Shown: piece by piece, positions 57,271-64,000 of the stretch
How the letters are laid out: each line of letters starts with the position of its first letter
Position numbering within the stretch: position 1 is the stretch's first letter
Source of the DNA: JAJPKK01 sp963702755
Lineage (GTDB): Bacteria > Pseudomonadota > Alphaproteobacteria > Rhizobiales > Xanthobacteraceae
Assembly (NCBI GenBank): GCA_963702755.1
Contig: CAVPDZ010000012.1
Span: forward strand, 62,001 to 126,000
Reading direction: 5' to 3'
Length of the DNA stretch: 64,000 nucleotides
Notes under the pieces: model-generated
Seen by the model: the letters and a program-made list of their open reading frames with translations, nothing else
Told to the model about the DNA's origin: nothing
Database searches by the model: none
Position numbers and translations under genes: made by a program

Positions 57271-57391
57271 GTAGCCCGGATGAGCCAACGGGTCCCGCCT
57301 ACGGCGGGCCCGAAGACAGGCTCCGCGACATCCGGGCCTCTGTGCGAGTTCGTGGTTTCGATCCCGCATGTCGCTGCGCTCATGCGGGCTA
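57271..57391. repeat. GTAGCCCG-type palindromic repeats
   Basis: Two units: one starting GTAGCCCGGATGAGCC and closing with CGACATCCGGG (57271-57337), and one GATCCCGCATGTCGCTGCGCTCATGCGGGCTAC (57358-57391). The family is the same as at 7952-8046. Confidence 0.82.
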
Positions 57392-57448
57392 CTTTCGGTG
57401 GCGAATCCACCGTCGACGACTGCAATTTCAGAAAATCGGAGGAAATAG

Positions 57449-58147
57449 ATGCGACCCCTTATCGGCGCGACGCTCGCCATCTGTACGTGCGCGCTGTCCT
57501 ATTCCGCACTCGCCGAGGAGGGCGCGCCCGTTCCGGTCGAGAAGGCGTCCTACCATCTGCCGGTGTTTCGCAACGATCTCGTGATGCTGCTCGACGTCTA
57601 TATCCCGCCGGGCCGCGCATCGAACTATCACACCCATTCGCTCGATCAGATCAGCGTGATGGTGGAGCCGGCCGACCAGACCGGCCAAGTCTATGGCAAG
57701 GAGCCGACGCCGGCGCGGCGCGGCATCAAGGGCAACGTGAATTTCTCCGCCGACAGCAAGGCGCCGATCACCCACAAGGGCTCGAACGTCGGCACGACGC
57801 CGTTCCACAACATTGTCGTGGCGCTGCTCAAGCCGCAGCCCGCGGGCTTCACCGCCGGCTCGCGCGCCAATGTCCCGGCCTACTCCCAGGTCGTCGACAA
57901 CGAGCGGGTGCGAGCCTGGCGCATCGTGCTGGAGCCCGGTCAGTCGGTGCCGGCGATCACGCAGCAGGCGCCCGGCCTGCGTGTCGTCGTCGACGGCGGC
58001 GAAATCATCGAGAGCGTGCCGGGCGAACTCGATCGCGCCAAGGCGTTGCGGAGCGGCGAGTTCTTCTGGCAGGACGGCGGCGTGACGCGCGCGATCCGCA
58101 ACAGCGGCAGCACCCGCGTCGAGTTCGTCGAAATCGAGTTGAAGTAG
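57449..58147 (+). CDS. secreted cupin-fold protein
   Basis: 232 residues from ATG 57449. Signal peptide LIGATLAICTCALSYSALA-EEG. Two cupin-like halves: VYIPPGRASNYHTHSLDQISVMVEP (with two His and a Gln or Asp as possible metal ligands) and VRAWRIVLEPGQSVPAITQQAPGLRVVVDGGEI, in which the second half lacks metal His residues. RBS CGGAGG precedes the ATG. Function unknown; similar proteins occur with catabolic genes of Bradyrhizobium relatives. Confidence 0.85.
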   Translation: MRPLIGATLAICTCALSYSALAEEGAPVPVEKASYHLPVFRNDLVMLLDVYIPPGRASNYHTHSLDQISVMVEPADQTGQVYGKEPTPARRGIKGNVNFSADSKAPITHKGSNVGTTPFHNIVVALLKPQPAGFTAGSRANVPAYSQVVDNERVRAWRIVLEPGQSVPAITQQAPGLRVVVDGGEIIESVPGELDRAKALRSGEFFWQDGGVTRAIRNSGSTRVEFVEIELK

Positions 58148-58165
58148 AGCGCCGCTCGGGCTTGC

Positions 58166-58935
58166 TCAATCCGTCCACGGCTCCATGCCGCTCTTGCGCA
58201 ACAGCGGGCCGGCCTCGGGCGATGCGATGAACTTCAGGAATGCTCTGGCCGTGTCCTGTTCCTTCGACACGGCGAGCACGCCCGCGGCGAATTTGACGGT
58301 TTCCTGCAGTCCCGCCGGCAGCGGACCCACATAGTCGGCGCCGGCCACCGGCAGGATGACATTGATTTGCTGGAGGCCAAGCTCGACGTCGCCCTTGGCG
58401 ACCACCTCGGCGACCGGCATGCCGTCGATGAACTTGGTCTTCGCCTTGAGCTGATCGGCGATGCCGAGCTTTTCCATCACATGCGCGGCGATGAGCCCGC
58501 TGCCGCCGCGGGAATAGCCGATCGAATTCGCGTTGAGCATCGCCGCCTTGAACGCGTCGACGGTGCCGATGTCGGGCTTCGGCGTGCCCGCCTTGACGGC
58601 GACGCCGACGCCCGCCTGGGAAAAATCGGTGCGGGTGCCGGCGACGATCTTGCCTTGCTTGATGAAGGCTTCGACTTGGCCGGGCTGCAACGCGGCGACA
58701 TCGGCCGGCGCGCCGGAGTTGATCTTCTGGTTCATCGCGGGAGCGGCCTCGAAGCTGACGATGACCTTGTGGCCCGTCGCCTTTTCAAAGGCGGGCGCGA
58801 GATCGCGGACGCCCGACACGACCCCCATGCCCGCCAGCACCGTTATTTCGTTCGCCCGCCGCCGGCGCCGGCCCGCACAGCAGCGCCGAATCCAAGAACG
58901 GCCGCGAGCGCCGCGGACCCCAACCACTTCCTCAT
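58166..58935 (-). CDS. ModA-like (type II) substrate-binding protein (one frameshift)
   Basis: About 256 residues after correction. The N-terminus MRKWLGSAALAAVLGFGA starts a signal peptide at ATG 58935. One base is missing (or two are extra) near 58855-58865 in a GC run. The body then reads NEITVLAGMGVVSGVRDLAPAFEKATGHKVIVSFEAAP, PADVAALQPGQVEAF, GYSRGGSGLIAAHVMEKLGI and the C-terminal FLKFIASPEAGPLLRKSGMEPW, the pattern of molybdate-binding-protein relatives with changed ligand residues. No ModBC genes are adjacent, so an orphan binder of unknown ligand. Confidence 0.85.
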
Positions 58936-58983
58936 GACCCACCTCCTGCAGTTTTCGCGTTCGGTTTTGCTTCGTTTCCGGCT

Positions 58984-59643
58984 TCACATCGGCCGGTTGA
59001 CTTCGTCCGGCGCGCCGGGCGGCACCGGATAGCGATCGACCACGAACAGCATGGTCAATCCGGTGAAATGCCCCATGGTCCCGATCAGTTCGACAATGCC
59101 GCGTTCGCCGACGACGTTGACCATCGCCTTGAAGTTGGCGTCGCTCACCTGGCGCGTGGAGAGAAGCTGCGTGCAGAAATCGTAGACCGTCGCCTCGTCG
59201 GCCGCCATGTTGGCGGGGCGCTCGCCCGCCGCCATCGCGGCAATGAACGCCGGGCTCAAGCCGGCATCGAGCGCCTGCTGGCGGTGCGAGTACCACACAT
59301 ACTGACCGCCCCAGTAGCGCGCCGTCAGCATGATGGCGATTTCCTTGAGCTTGCGCGGCGTCGGCGCCTTGAAGCGCAGATAATCGACAAAGGGACGCGA
59401 CAGCTCCGCCATCTGCGGACTGCGCAGATAGATGTTGAACGGCCCGATTTCCGGCTTGCGGCCCGCCGCCAGCTCCTTGTCGGCGTAAACCTTCTGCTCC
59501 GGCGTCAACTCGTCATAGGCGAGCGGGCGGAAACGATTGCCGCGGGTGTTGAACTCCGGAGCTGCCGTCGCGACGACGGCCGCGCCGATCATTGCACCGA
59601 TCGCGCCCGCGAGCGCGAGTTTGCCGAACATGGTGGCCGACAT
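58984..59643 (-). CDS. carboxymuconolactone decarboxylase-family protein, exported
   Basis: 219 residues from ATG 59643, with GGGAGGG upstream. A signal or anchor segment (FGKLALAGAIGAMIGAAVVATAAP) is followed by a CMD/AhpD-like helical domain (FVDYLRFKAPTPRKLKEIAIMLTARYWGGQYVWYSHRQQALDAGLSPAFIAAMAAGERP). The AhpD CxxC pair is absent. ORFs of this type are usually annotated CMD-family; export is less usual. Same strand as the ModA-like gene downstream (48 bases), so probably one operon. The reaction is unknown. Confidence 0.82.
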   Translation of the reverse strand: MSATMFGKLALAGAIGAMIGAAVVATAAPEFNTRGNRFRPLAYDELTPEQKVYADKELAAGRKPEIGPFNIYLRSPQMAELSRPFVDYLRFKAPTPRKLKEIAIMLTARYWGGQYVWYSHRQQALDAGLSPAFIAAMAAGERPANMAADEATVYDFCTQLLSTRQVSDANFKAMVNVVGERGIVELIGTMGHFTGLTMLFVVDRYPVPPGAPDEVNRPM

Positions 59644-59741
59644 TGGCGATCCCTCCCTGGTCATGCGTTGTTATAAGCAAAGCCTATGCGATGCGGCCCG
59701 TCCCTGCCAGAGGACGACTGCGAATCGAGAATTTCAGAAAT

Positions 59742-59831
59742 CCGTAGGGCGGAATAGCGCAGCGTATTCCGCCATCCGCGTGCCGCCGCACAGCGGCGCA
59801 ATACGCTGCGCTATTCTATTGCGCCCTACGG
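59742..59831. repeat. palindromic repeat CCGTAGGGCGGAATAGCGCAG type
   Basis: Inverted repeat from CCGTAGGGCGGAATAGCGCAG to CTGCGCTATTCTATTGCGCCCTACGG, separated by a GC-rich loop. Same family as 52611-52680. Lies between the CMD gene start and the stop of the next Bug gene, in the shared minus-strand spacer. Confidence 0.88.
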
Positions 59832-59850
59832 ATGTGCGATCAGATTCCTG

Positions 59851-60825
59851 TCACTCCGGCTTGATTTCGGCGTCGCGGACGACCTTCGCCCATTTCGGCA
59901 ACTCCACGCGAATGCGGGCCGCGTATTCCTCCGGTGTGATCGCCACCGCCTCGAATCCGACCGCCGCGAACCTGCTGCGCATGTCGGGCAGGACAACGAT
60001 GCGCGCGATCTCGCGGTAGAGCAGATCGATGATCGGCCGCGGCGTGCCGGCCGGCACCAATAGCCCTTGCGGCAAATCGACATTCTGATCGGGAATGCCG
60101 GCTTCTCCGAGCGTCGGCACGTCAGGCAGCAGGCTTGCGCGGGCGGGGCTCGTCACCGCAAGCGCGCGCAGGCCGCCGTCCTTGAGCTGCGGCATTGCGG
60201 GCGGGAGCGCGGAGAAGCCGACCGGCGTGTGGCCGGCGATCACCGATTGAATCGCGGGGCCGCCGCCGCCGAAGGGAATCGCCGTGAAGTCGAGGTGCAG
60301 CGTCTGCTTGAAGAGTTCGCCCGCCATGTGCGCCGGCGTTCCGACGCCAGGCGTCGCGTAGGTTTGAAATTTGCCGGCACGTACCAACGCGATCAATTGC
60401 GTGACATCGCGCGCCGGCACCGAAGGATGCACCACCACAATATTAGGCGACGTGACCGCGATGGTGATCGGGTCGAAATCCTTGATCGGATCGTATGGAA
60501 TCTTCGGATAGAGGCTCGCGTTGATGACGAAGGTCGTGCTGATGACGACGAGCGTGTAGCCGTCCGCCGGCGCGCGGGCGGCAAGGCCGGTGCCGATGTT
60601 GCCGCCGGCCCCTGGGTGATTCTCCACATAAAACGGCTTGCCAAGACTTTCGGTGAGCTTCTGCGCCAGCATGCGCGCAATGAGGTCGCCGGGCCCTCCG
60701 GCGCCGAACGGCACGATCACGCGCACGGGACGATTGGGATAAGCGTCACTGTTTTGCGCATGCGCGAGGCCAGCACCCGCAAGGAGCGCTGCGGCCGCGA
60801 CGGCGAAGGAGATCACTGCGCGCAT
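59851..60825 (-). CDS. Bug/TctC-family substrate-binding protein
   Basis: 324 residues, intact. Signal peptide AVAAAALLAGAGLAHA-QNSDAYPNRP, then RVIVPFGAGGPGDLIARML, VENHPGAGGNIGTGLAAR, PADGYTLVVIST and the C-terminal EYAARIRVELPKWAKVV. Fourth orphan Bug protein in the window. RBS CAAGGGAGGG is upstream. Ligand unknown. Confidence 0.92.
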   Translation of the reverse strand: MRAVISFAVAAAALLAGAGLAHAQNSDAYPNRPVRVIVPFGAGGPGDLIARMLAQKLTESLGKPFYVENHPGAGGNIGTGLAARAPADGYTLVVISTTFVINASLYPKIPYDPIKDFDPITIAVTSPNIVVVHPSVPARDVTQLIALVRAGKFQTYATPGVGTPAHMAGELFKQTLHLDFTAIPFGGGGPAIQSVIAGHTPVGFSALPPAMPQLKDGGLRALAVTSPARASLLPDVPTLGEAGIPDQNVDLPQGLLVPAGTPRPIIDLLYREIARIVVLPDMRSRFAAVGFEAVAITPEEYAARIRVELPKWAKVVRDAEIKPE

Positions 60826-61021
60826 GATGAATCCCTCCCTTGCCGTCGATGCTCGGCTTCTGGCCGATGGTGAGCAGACGATTCAATCGAAGCGCGGCTC
60901 GGATTTCAAGGGCGGGTCGAGCCGCGTGAGCATCTGCACACTCAACGCTCGCGACCCCACTCTACCAGCGGCCCCGCTTCTGCTATCCTGCCCAATCAAT
61001 AACGCGTGGAGGAAAACAACC

Positions 61022-61483
61022 ATGGATCGCAGATCGATTTTCAAGGTCACCGTCGCAGCACTGGCCGCAGTGCCGTTGGTTGGCCGCAAGGCTGCCGCCG
61101 CGGCGGGCGAGGCGAAGGTGCACAAGGTCGTGCTTCACGTCGACGAAAATGACGCCGGCATCATGCGGCGCGCGCTTGCCAACGCCCGCAATTGCCAGGA
61201 GCTTTTCGCCCCGCACAACGAGGGCCTCGAAATCGAGGTCGTATGCTACGGCCCAGGACTGCACATGCTGCGCGACGACACCTCGCCGGTGAAGGACGAG
61301 ATCAAGCAGACCCGTGCCAAAGTCCCGCAGATCACCTTCGGCGCCTGCAACAACACCAAGCGCGCGATGGAAAAGACCGAGGGAAAGATCATTCCCATCA
61401 TCCCGGAAGCCCACGTGGTGCCGGCCGGCATCGTGCGCATCGTCGAACTGCAGGAAGAAGGCTTCGCCTACGTGAAGCCGTAA
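61022..61483 (+). CDS. DsrE-family protein with Tat-like signal
   Basis: 153 residues from ATG 61022 (MDRRSIFKVTVAALAAVPLVGRKAAA). A DsrE/DsrF-like alpha/beta domain follows (HKVVLHVDENDAGIMRRALANARNCQELF, LEIEVVCYGPGLHMLRDD, FGACNNTKRAMEKTEGKI). Three Cys are visible but no certain DsrE active-site Cys can be named. RBS GGAGG is upstream. DsrE proteins transfer sulfur; exported single-domain forms often sit near c-type cytochromes, as here (the TsdA-like gene is 270 bases away, convergent). Confidence 0.85.
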   Translation: MDRRSIFKVTVAALAAVPLVGRKAAAAAGEAKVHKVVLHVDENDAGIMRRALANARNCQELFAPHNEGLEIEVVCYGPGLHMLRDDTSPVKDEIKQTRAKVPQITFGACNNTKRAMEKTEGKIIPIIPEAHVVPAGIVRIVELQEEGFAYVKP

Positions 61484-61515
61484 GTCGCGGGTCGACTCAC
61501 GTCAAAAATCGCGGC

Positions 61516-61735
61516 GTCATGCCCGCGAAAGCGGGCATCCCGTAACCACCGCGCGCGCGATACGGCAAGGCTGGGCTTCGCCCGAACTCACGGGGTTACT
61601 GGATCGTCCGGTCAAGCCGGACGATGACGAAATACAATTCGCGCGGTTGCGTAGGGTGGGCAAAGCGCAGCGTGCCCACCGTCTAATCTGCGTGGGCACG
61701 CACGGCTATCGCCGCGCTTTGCCCACCCTACGAGA
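61516..61735. repeat. cluster of palindromic repeats (three types)
   Basis: From left to right: GCGGCGTCATGCCCGCGAAAGCGGGCATCCC (about 61511-61541), GATCGTCCGGTCAAGCCGGACGATGACG (about 61602-61629), and a large inverted repeat whose arms are CGTAGGGTGGGCAAAGCG (from about 61650) and CGCTTTGCCCACCCTACG (to about 61732). Lies between the convergent DsrE and TsdA-like genes, so read-through control is plausible. Confidence 0.85.
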
Positions 61736-61753
61736 TGCGCCTCGCATCGCGTC

Positions 61754-62728
61754 CTACTTCGACGCCAGCAGTTCTTTGATCTTGGCGCGGATCGGGGCGA
61801 ACGGGCCGAACTTGTGCTCGACGGCGGGCAAGCCGTCGGCATAGGGCCCGTAGGGCGCGTCGACCGGCTTTTGCAGCTTGTTGGGATAATCCTTGGCGAG
61901 ATCGGACATGACCGGCCGCTGCTGGCTGTTGATGTATGCGGCGACGTCGTAGGCGTCGCCGTCCGTCAGCACCGGATTATCGTAGGTCGTCCCGATCGGC
62001 ATGTTGTGCTGAATGAACGCCGCCGCCGCCAGCACGCGGGCCATGCCGGCACCGATGTTGTAGCTGTCCGGCCCCCAGAGCGGCGGAAACTGATAGCCCG
62101 CGCCCCGTTCGGCGCGCCGCCCCTGGCCGTCAACGCCGTGGCACGCGACACAGGTCTCGGCAAACACTTTAGCGCCGTGCGCCGGATCGGCGGCGCGGTT
62201 CGGCTCCTTCACCGCCAGCGAGCCCGTGCCGATGATCTTGGCGCCGACAGGGACGCCGGTCGACAGCCACTTCATGTACGAGAGGTAGGCCTTCATCTCG
62301 CGCCCATCGAGCGGGAGCTTGCGGCCGTTCATGCTGCGGGTCATGCAGCCGTTGATGCGATCTTCCAGCGTCCCGATTTCACCTTCCCGCCCGCGATACT
62401 GGGGAAACTGGCCCGACACACCGGTAAGCGGGATGGCGTAGGGCTGCGTACCGGCCTGAAGATGGCAACTCTGGCAATCAAGATTGTTGCCCGCATAGCG
62501 CATCGCCTGATCGGCAACCGTCGGGCCGATATGGCTCGCCGTATCGGTCATGAGCGCGTAGCCGTATTTGACCATTTGGCCGAACGCGTCATCGCCAACC
62601 GAGCTGATGCGGGGCGCGGTCCAATCCGTGAGGTTGATCTGCTGCACGTCGGCAGCGGGAAGATTGCCGGCGGCAAGCGCGGTCGCGACGGCGGTGGCTG
62701 CGAGCAGCACGGAATGGCGCAGTTTCAT
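61754..62728 (-). CDS. dihaem c-type cytochrome, thiosulfate dehydrogenase (TsdA)-like
   Basis: 324 residues. A signal peptide (LLAATAVATALAAGNLPAA) is followed by two haem sites, CQSCH (Cys85, Cys88, His89) and CVACH (Cys193, Cys196, His197). The stretch LEDRINGCMTRSMNGRKLPL contains Cys128, at the place where TsdA enzymes carry the axial Cys ligand of the active haem, and YQFPPLWGPDSYNIGAGMAR is also typical of TsdA. The family converts thiosulfate to tetrathionate. Start at ATG 62728 with GGGAG upstream. Frame intact. Convergent with the DsrE gene. I give no symbol because paralogues with other substrates exist. Confidence 0.87.
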   Translation of the reverse strand: MKLRHSVLLAATAVATALAAGNLPAADVQQINLTDWTAPRISSVGDDAFGQMVKYGYALMTDTASHIGPTVADQAMRYAGNNLDCQSCHLQAGTQPYAIPLTGVSGQFPQYRGREGEIGTLEDRINGCMTRSMNGRKLPLDGREMKAYLSYMKWLSTGVPVGAKIIGTGSLAVKEPNRAADPAHGAKVFAETCVACHGVDGQGRRAERGAGYQFPPLWGPDSYNIGAGMARVLAAAAFIQHNMPIGTTYDNPVLTDGDAYDVAAYINSQQRPVMSDLAKDYPNKLQKPVDAPYGPYADGLPAVEHKFGPFAPIRAKIKELLASK

Positions 62729-62841
62729 GGCGCTCCCTCAACGTCGATTTTCATAATGGGCGGCAGCTTTATGGCGCCAGCATGGGCGCTTTTGCGGGCT
62801 CCGGCAAGGTCACCGGACGTTCGTTACCACGCGCCGGTAAA

Positions 62842-64000
62842 TCATCCCTTCTCGGCGATCGCAAGGGCAGCGGCGATGCGGGCCAGCACCGCGGCGACAT
62901 CGGCCTCGATCTCGGCCTCCGACACCTCGCACACCCGATAATCCCGCGCCGCGAGCCAGGCGCGCTTTTCCGATCGAACTTGGGCGGCCTCCGCGCTTTC
63001 TTCATTCGGCACGAGATCGATCACGGCGCGCAGCGGAAACGACACGATGTCGACGATGTGCGGACCGATCGGCACCTGCCGCTTGAAGCCGGCGCCGGCG
63101 AAGCGGCGGTCGCGGGTCAGCGCCTCCCACAGCGTGCGTTCGGCATCGGTCGGATTACGCCGCAGCAGGCGCGATAGTCCGCGCACCGGGCCGCGCTCGC
63201 CCGGCACCCGGCCGCCGCCATGCTCGGCGAGGAGCGTGCGCAACAGGCCGGCTTCGCGACCATCGAGAATGCCGCCGCGCGCCGGTCCCTTGCGGCCTTC
63301 GGCAATGGCGGTGATGACGCCGTGAAGCGTCTGGATGTCCTGCTGCGTCGGCTCCATGCGCGAGAAGATGTTGCGCAGGTTGACGGTCATGGTCTCGCGC
63401 TTCTCGGCGGGGCGAAAAAACTCGACCCGTTCCAGCTCGCGCTCGAGCGTCGCGAAGAATGCGAAGAGCTGCGCCTTGCCGGCCGGCGGCGAGCGGAGCG
63501 GCATCGCGAAGGGCAATTTGCCCCCGGTCGCGAAGCTGAACCACTCGTAAGAGAAAAGCAGCACCGCCTGGGCAAGATTGAGCGACGCGAACGCGGGATT
63601 GACCGGGAACGTCACGATGCGATCGGCGAGCGACACTTCCTCGTTGGTCAGGCCCCAGCGCTCGCGTCCGAAGACCGCCGCTACCGTCTCGCCGGCCGCG
63701 AAGGCGCGGCGCGATCTCCTGCGGAGCATCCGCGGGACCGATGACCGGCTTTGCCTGATCGTGGGCGCGGGCGGTCGTCGCCAGCACGAAGTTGCAGTCA
63801 GCGAGTGCATCGCCGAGCGTGTCGAAGAGCACAACGCCGTCGAGGACGGCGTCGGCACCCGCGGCGGCGCGCCGGGCGTGAACGTTGGGCCAGCCGTCGC
63901 GGGGTTTGACGAGGCGCAGCTGCGTCAGGCCGAAGTTCGCCATGGCGCGCGCCGTCGTGCCGATGTTCTCGCCGAGCTGCGGCTCGACGAGCACGATGAT
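62842..64000 (-). CDS. TrmJ-like SPOUT RNA methyltransferase fused to a DUF559-like domain (5' end outside window, one frameshift)
   Basis: The N-terminal part, cut at the window edge, has LVEPQLGENIGTTARAMANFGL and LRLVKPRDGWPN, the SPOUT opening of TrmJ (tRNA Cm32/Um32 methyltransferase). One extra base near 63710 is followed by FGRERWGLTNEEVSLADRIVTFPVNPAFASLNLAQAVLLFSYEWF, motifs 2 and 3. After about residue 245 comes a VPGERGPVRGLSRLLRRNPTDAERTLWEALTRDRR region that resembles DUF559 endonuclease-like proteins, with PIGPHIVDIVSFPL kept but the usual ELDGxQH block replaced by IDLVPNEES. The nuclease part therefore looks degenerate. Confidence 0.85.

Noticed and set aside
57281..57480. Coding potential through the palindromic repeats upstream of the cupin gene
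   Set aside because: The frame is only open because of the repeat's composition; the cupin signal peptide start at 57449 has a good ribosome-binding site.
58984..59643. AhpD peroxidase
   Set aside because: The CxxC pair required for AhpD activity is absent; only the CMD fold is supported.

Overview
The window is high-GC, densely coded DNA from an alphaproteobacterium. The best fit is Hyphomicrobiales, in the Bradyrhizobium / Rhodopseudomonas / Pseudolabrys (Nitrobacteraceae-Xanthobacteraceae) neighbourhood. This rests on four things: the conserved run HIG1-like protein - PduO-type cobalamin adenosyltransferase - etfB - etfA - 3-hydroxybutyryl-CoA dehydrogenase; several orphan Bug/TctC substrate-binding proteins; FzlA-like and queG genes side by side; and families of GC-rich palindromic intergenic repeats typical of those genomes. 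It reads as ordinary chromosome with many catabolic and transport genes. I see no phage, plasmid, IS, CRISPR, rRNA or tRNA.

Layout. 1-1885 is the 3' part of hrpB, with a palindromic repeat inside the coding region. 2.4-5.2 kb holds a Bug protein and a phytoene-desaturase-like FAD oxidoreductase. 5.3-11.5 kb is a branched-chain-amino-acid-type ABC transporter with two tandem binding proteins (livK-livK-livH-livM-livG-livF). 11.8-19.6 kb is a catabolic block: a metallo-beta-lactamase-fold enzyme, an amidohydrolase/decarboxylase, and a molybdopterin enzyme of the pyrogallol-phloroglucinol transhydroxylase type whose large subunit carries an SCP2-like N-terminal domain, then a secreted protein, the iron-sulfur small subunit and a DoxX protein. 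19.6-28.1 kb has a DUF1345 membrane protein, infC, two glycosyltransferases, an SDR, a hydrolase, queG, a GST/FzlA-like gene and a VapBC pair. 28.2-33.4 kb has a Tat-exported flavoprotein, a Bug protein, an ArsR-SRPBCC-SRPBCC operon, and the start of the cobalamin/ETF cluster, which runs to 36.2 kb. 36.2-44.7 kb holds VOC, DoxX, LysR, Bug, pirin, DUF2336 and GGDEF-EAL genes. 44.9-53.3 kb holds a HerA-like ATPase, a solute-binding protein, a Tat-tagged MmgE/PrpD protein, a Tat-tagged amine oxidase, a lactonase-like enzyme and an HPF-cold-shock fusion. 53.5-64 kb holds a DegP protease, a deoxyribosyltransferase-like/TPR protein, periplasmic proteins, a fourth Bug protein, a DsrE protein next to a TsdA-like dihaem cytochrome, and a TrmJ-like methyltransferase fused to a DUF559 remnant.

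A dominant technical feature is that about 20 genes are broken by single-base shifts. In almost every case there is one base too many, and family motifs continue intact in the next frame. The most economical reading is residual insertion error in the assembly, so I annotate these as one gene each and give the shift position. If the shifts were real, core genes such as etfA would be dead, which is unlikely.
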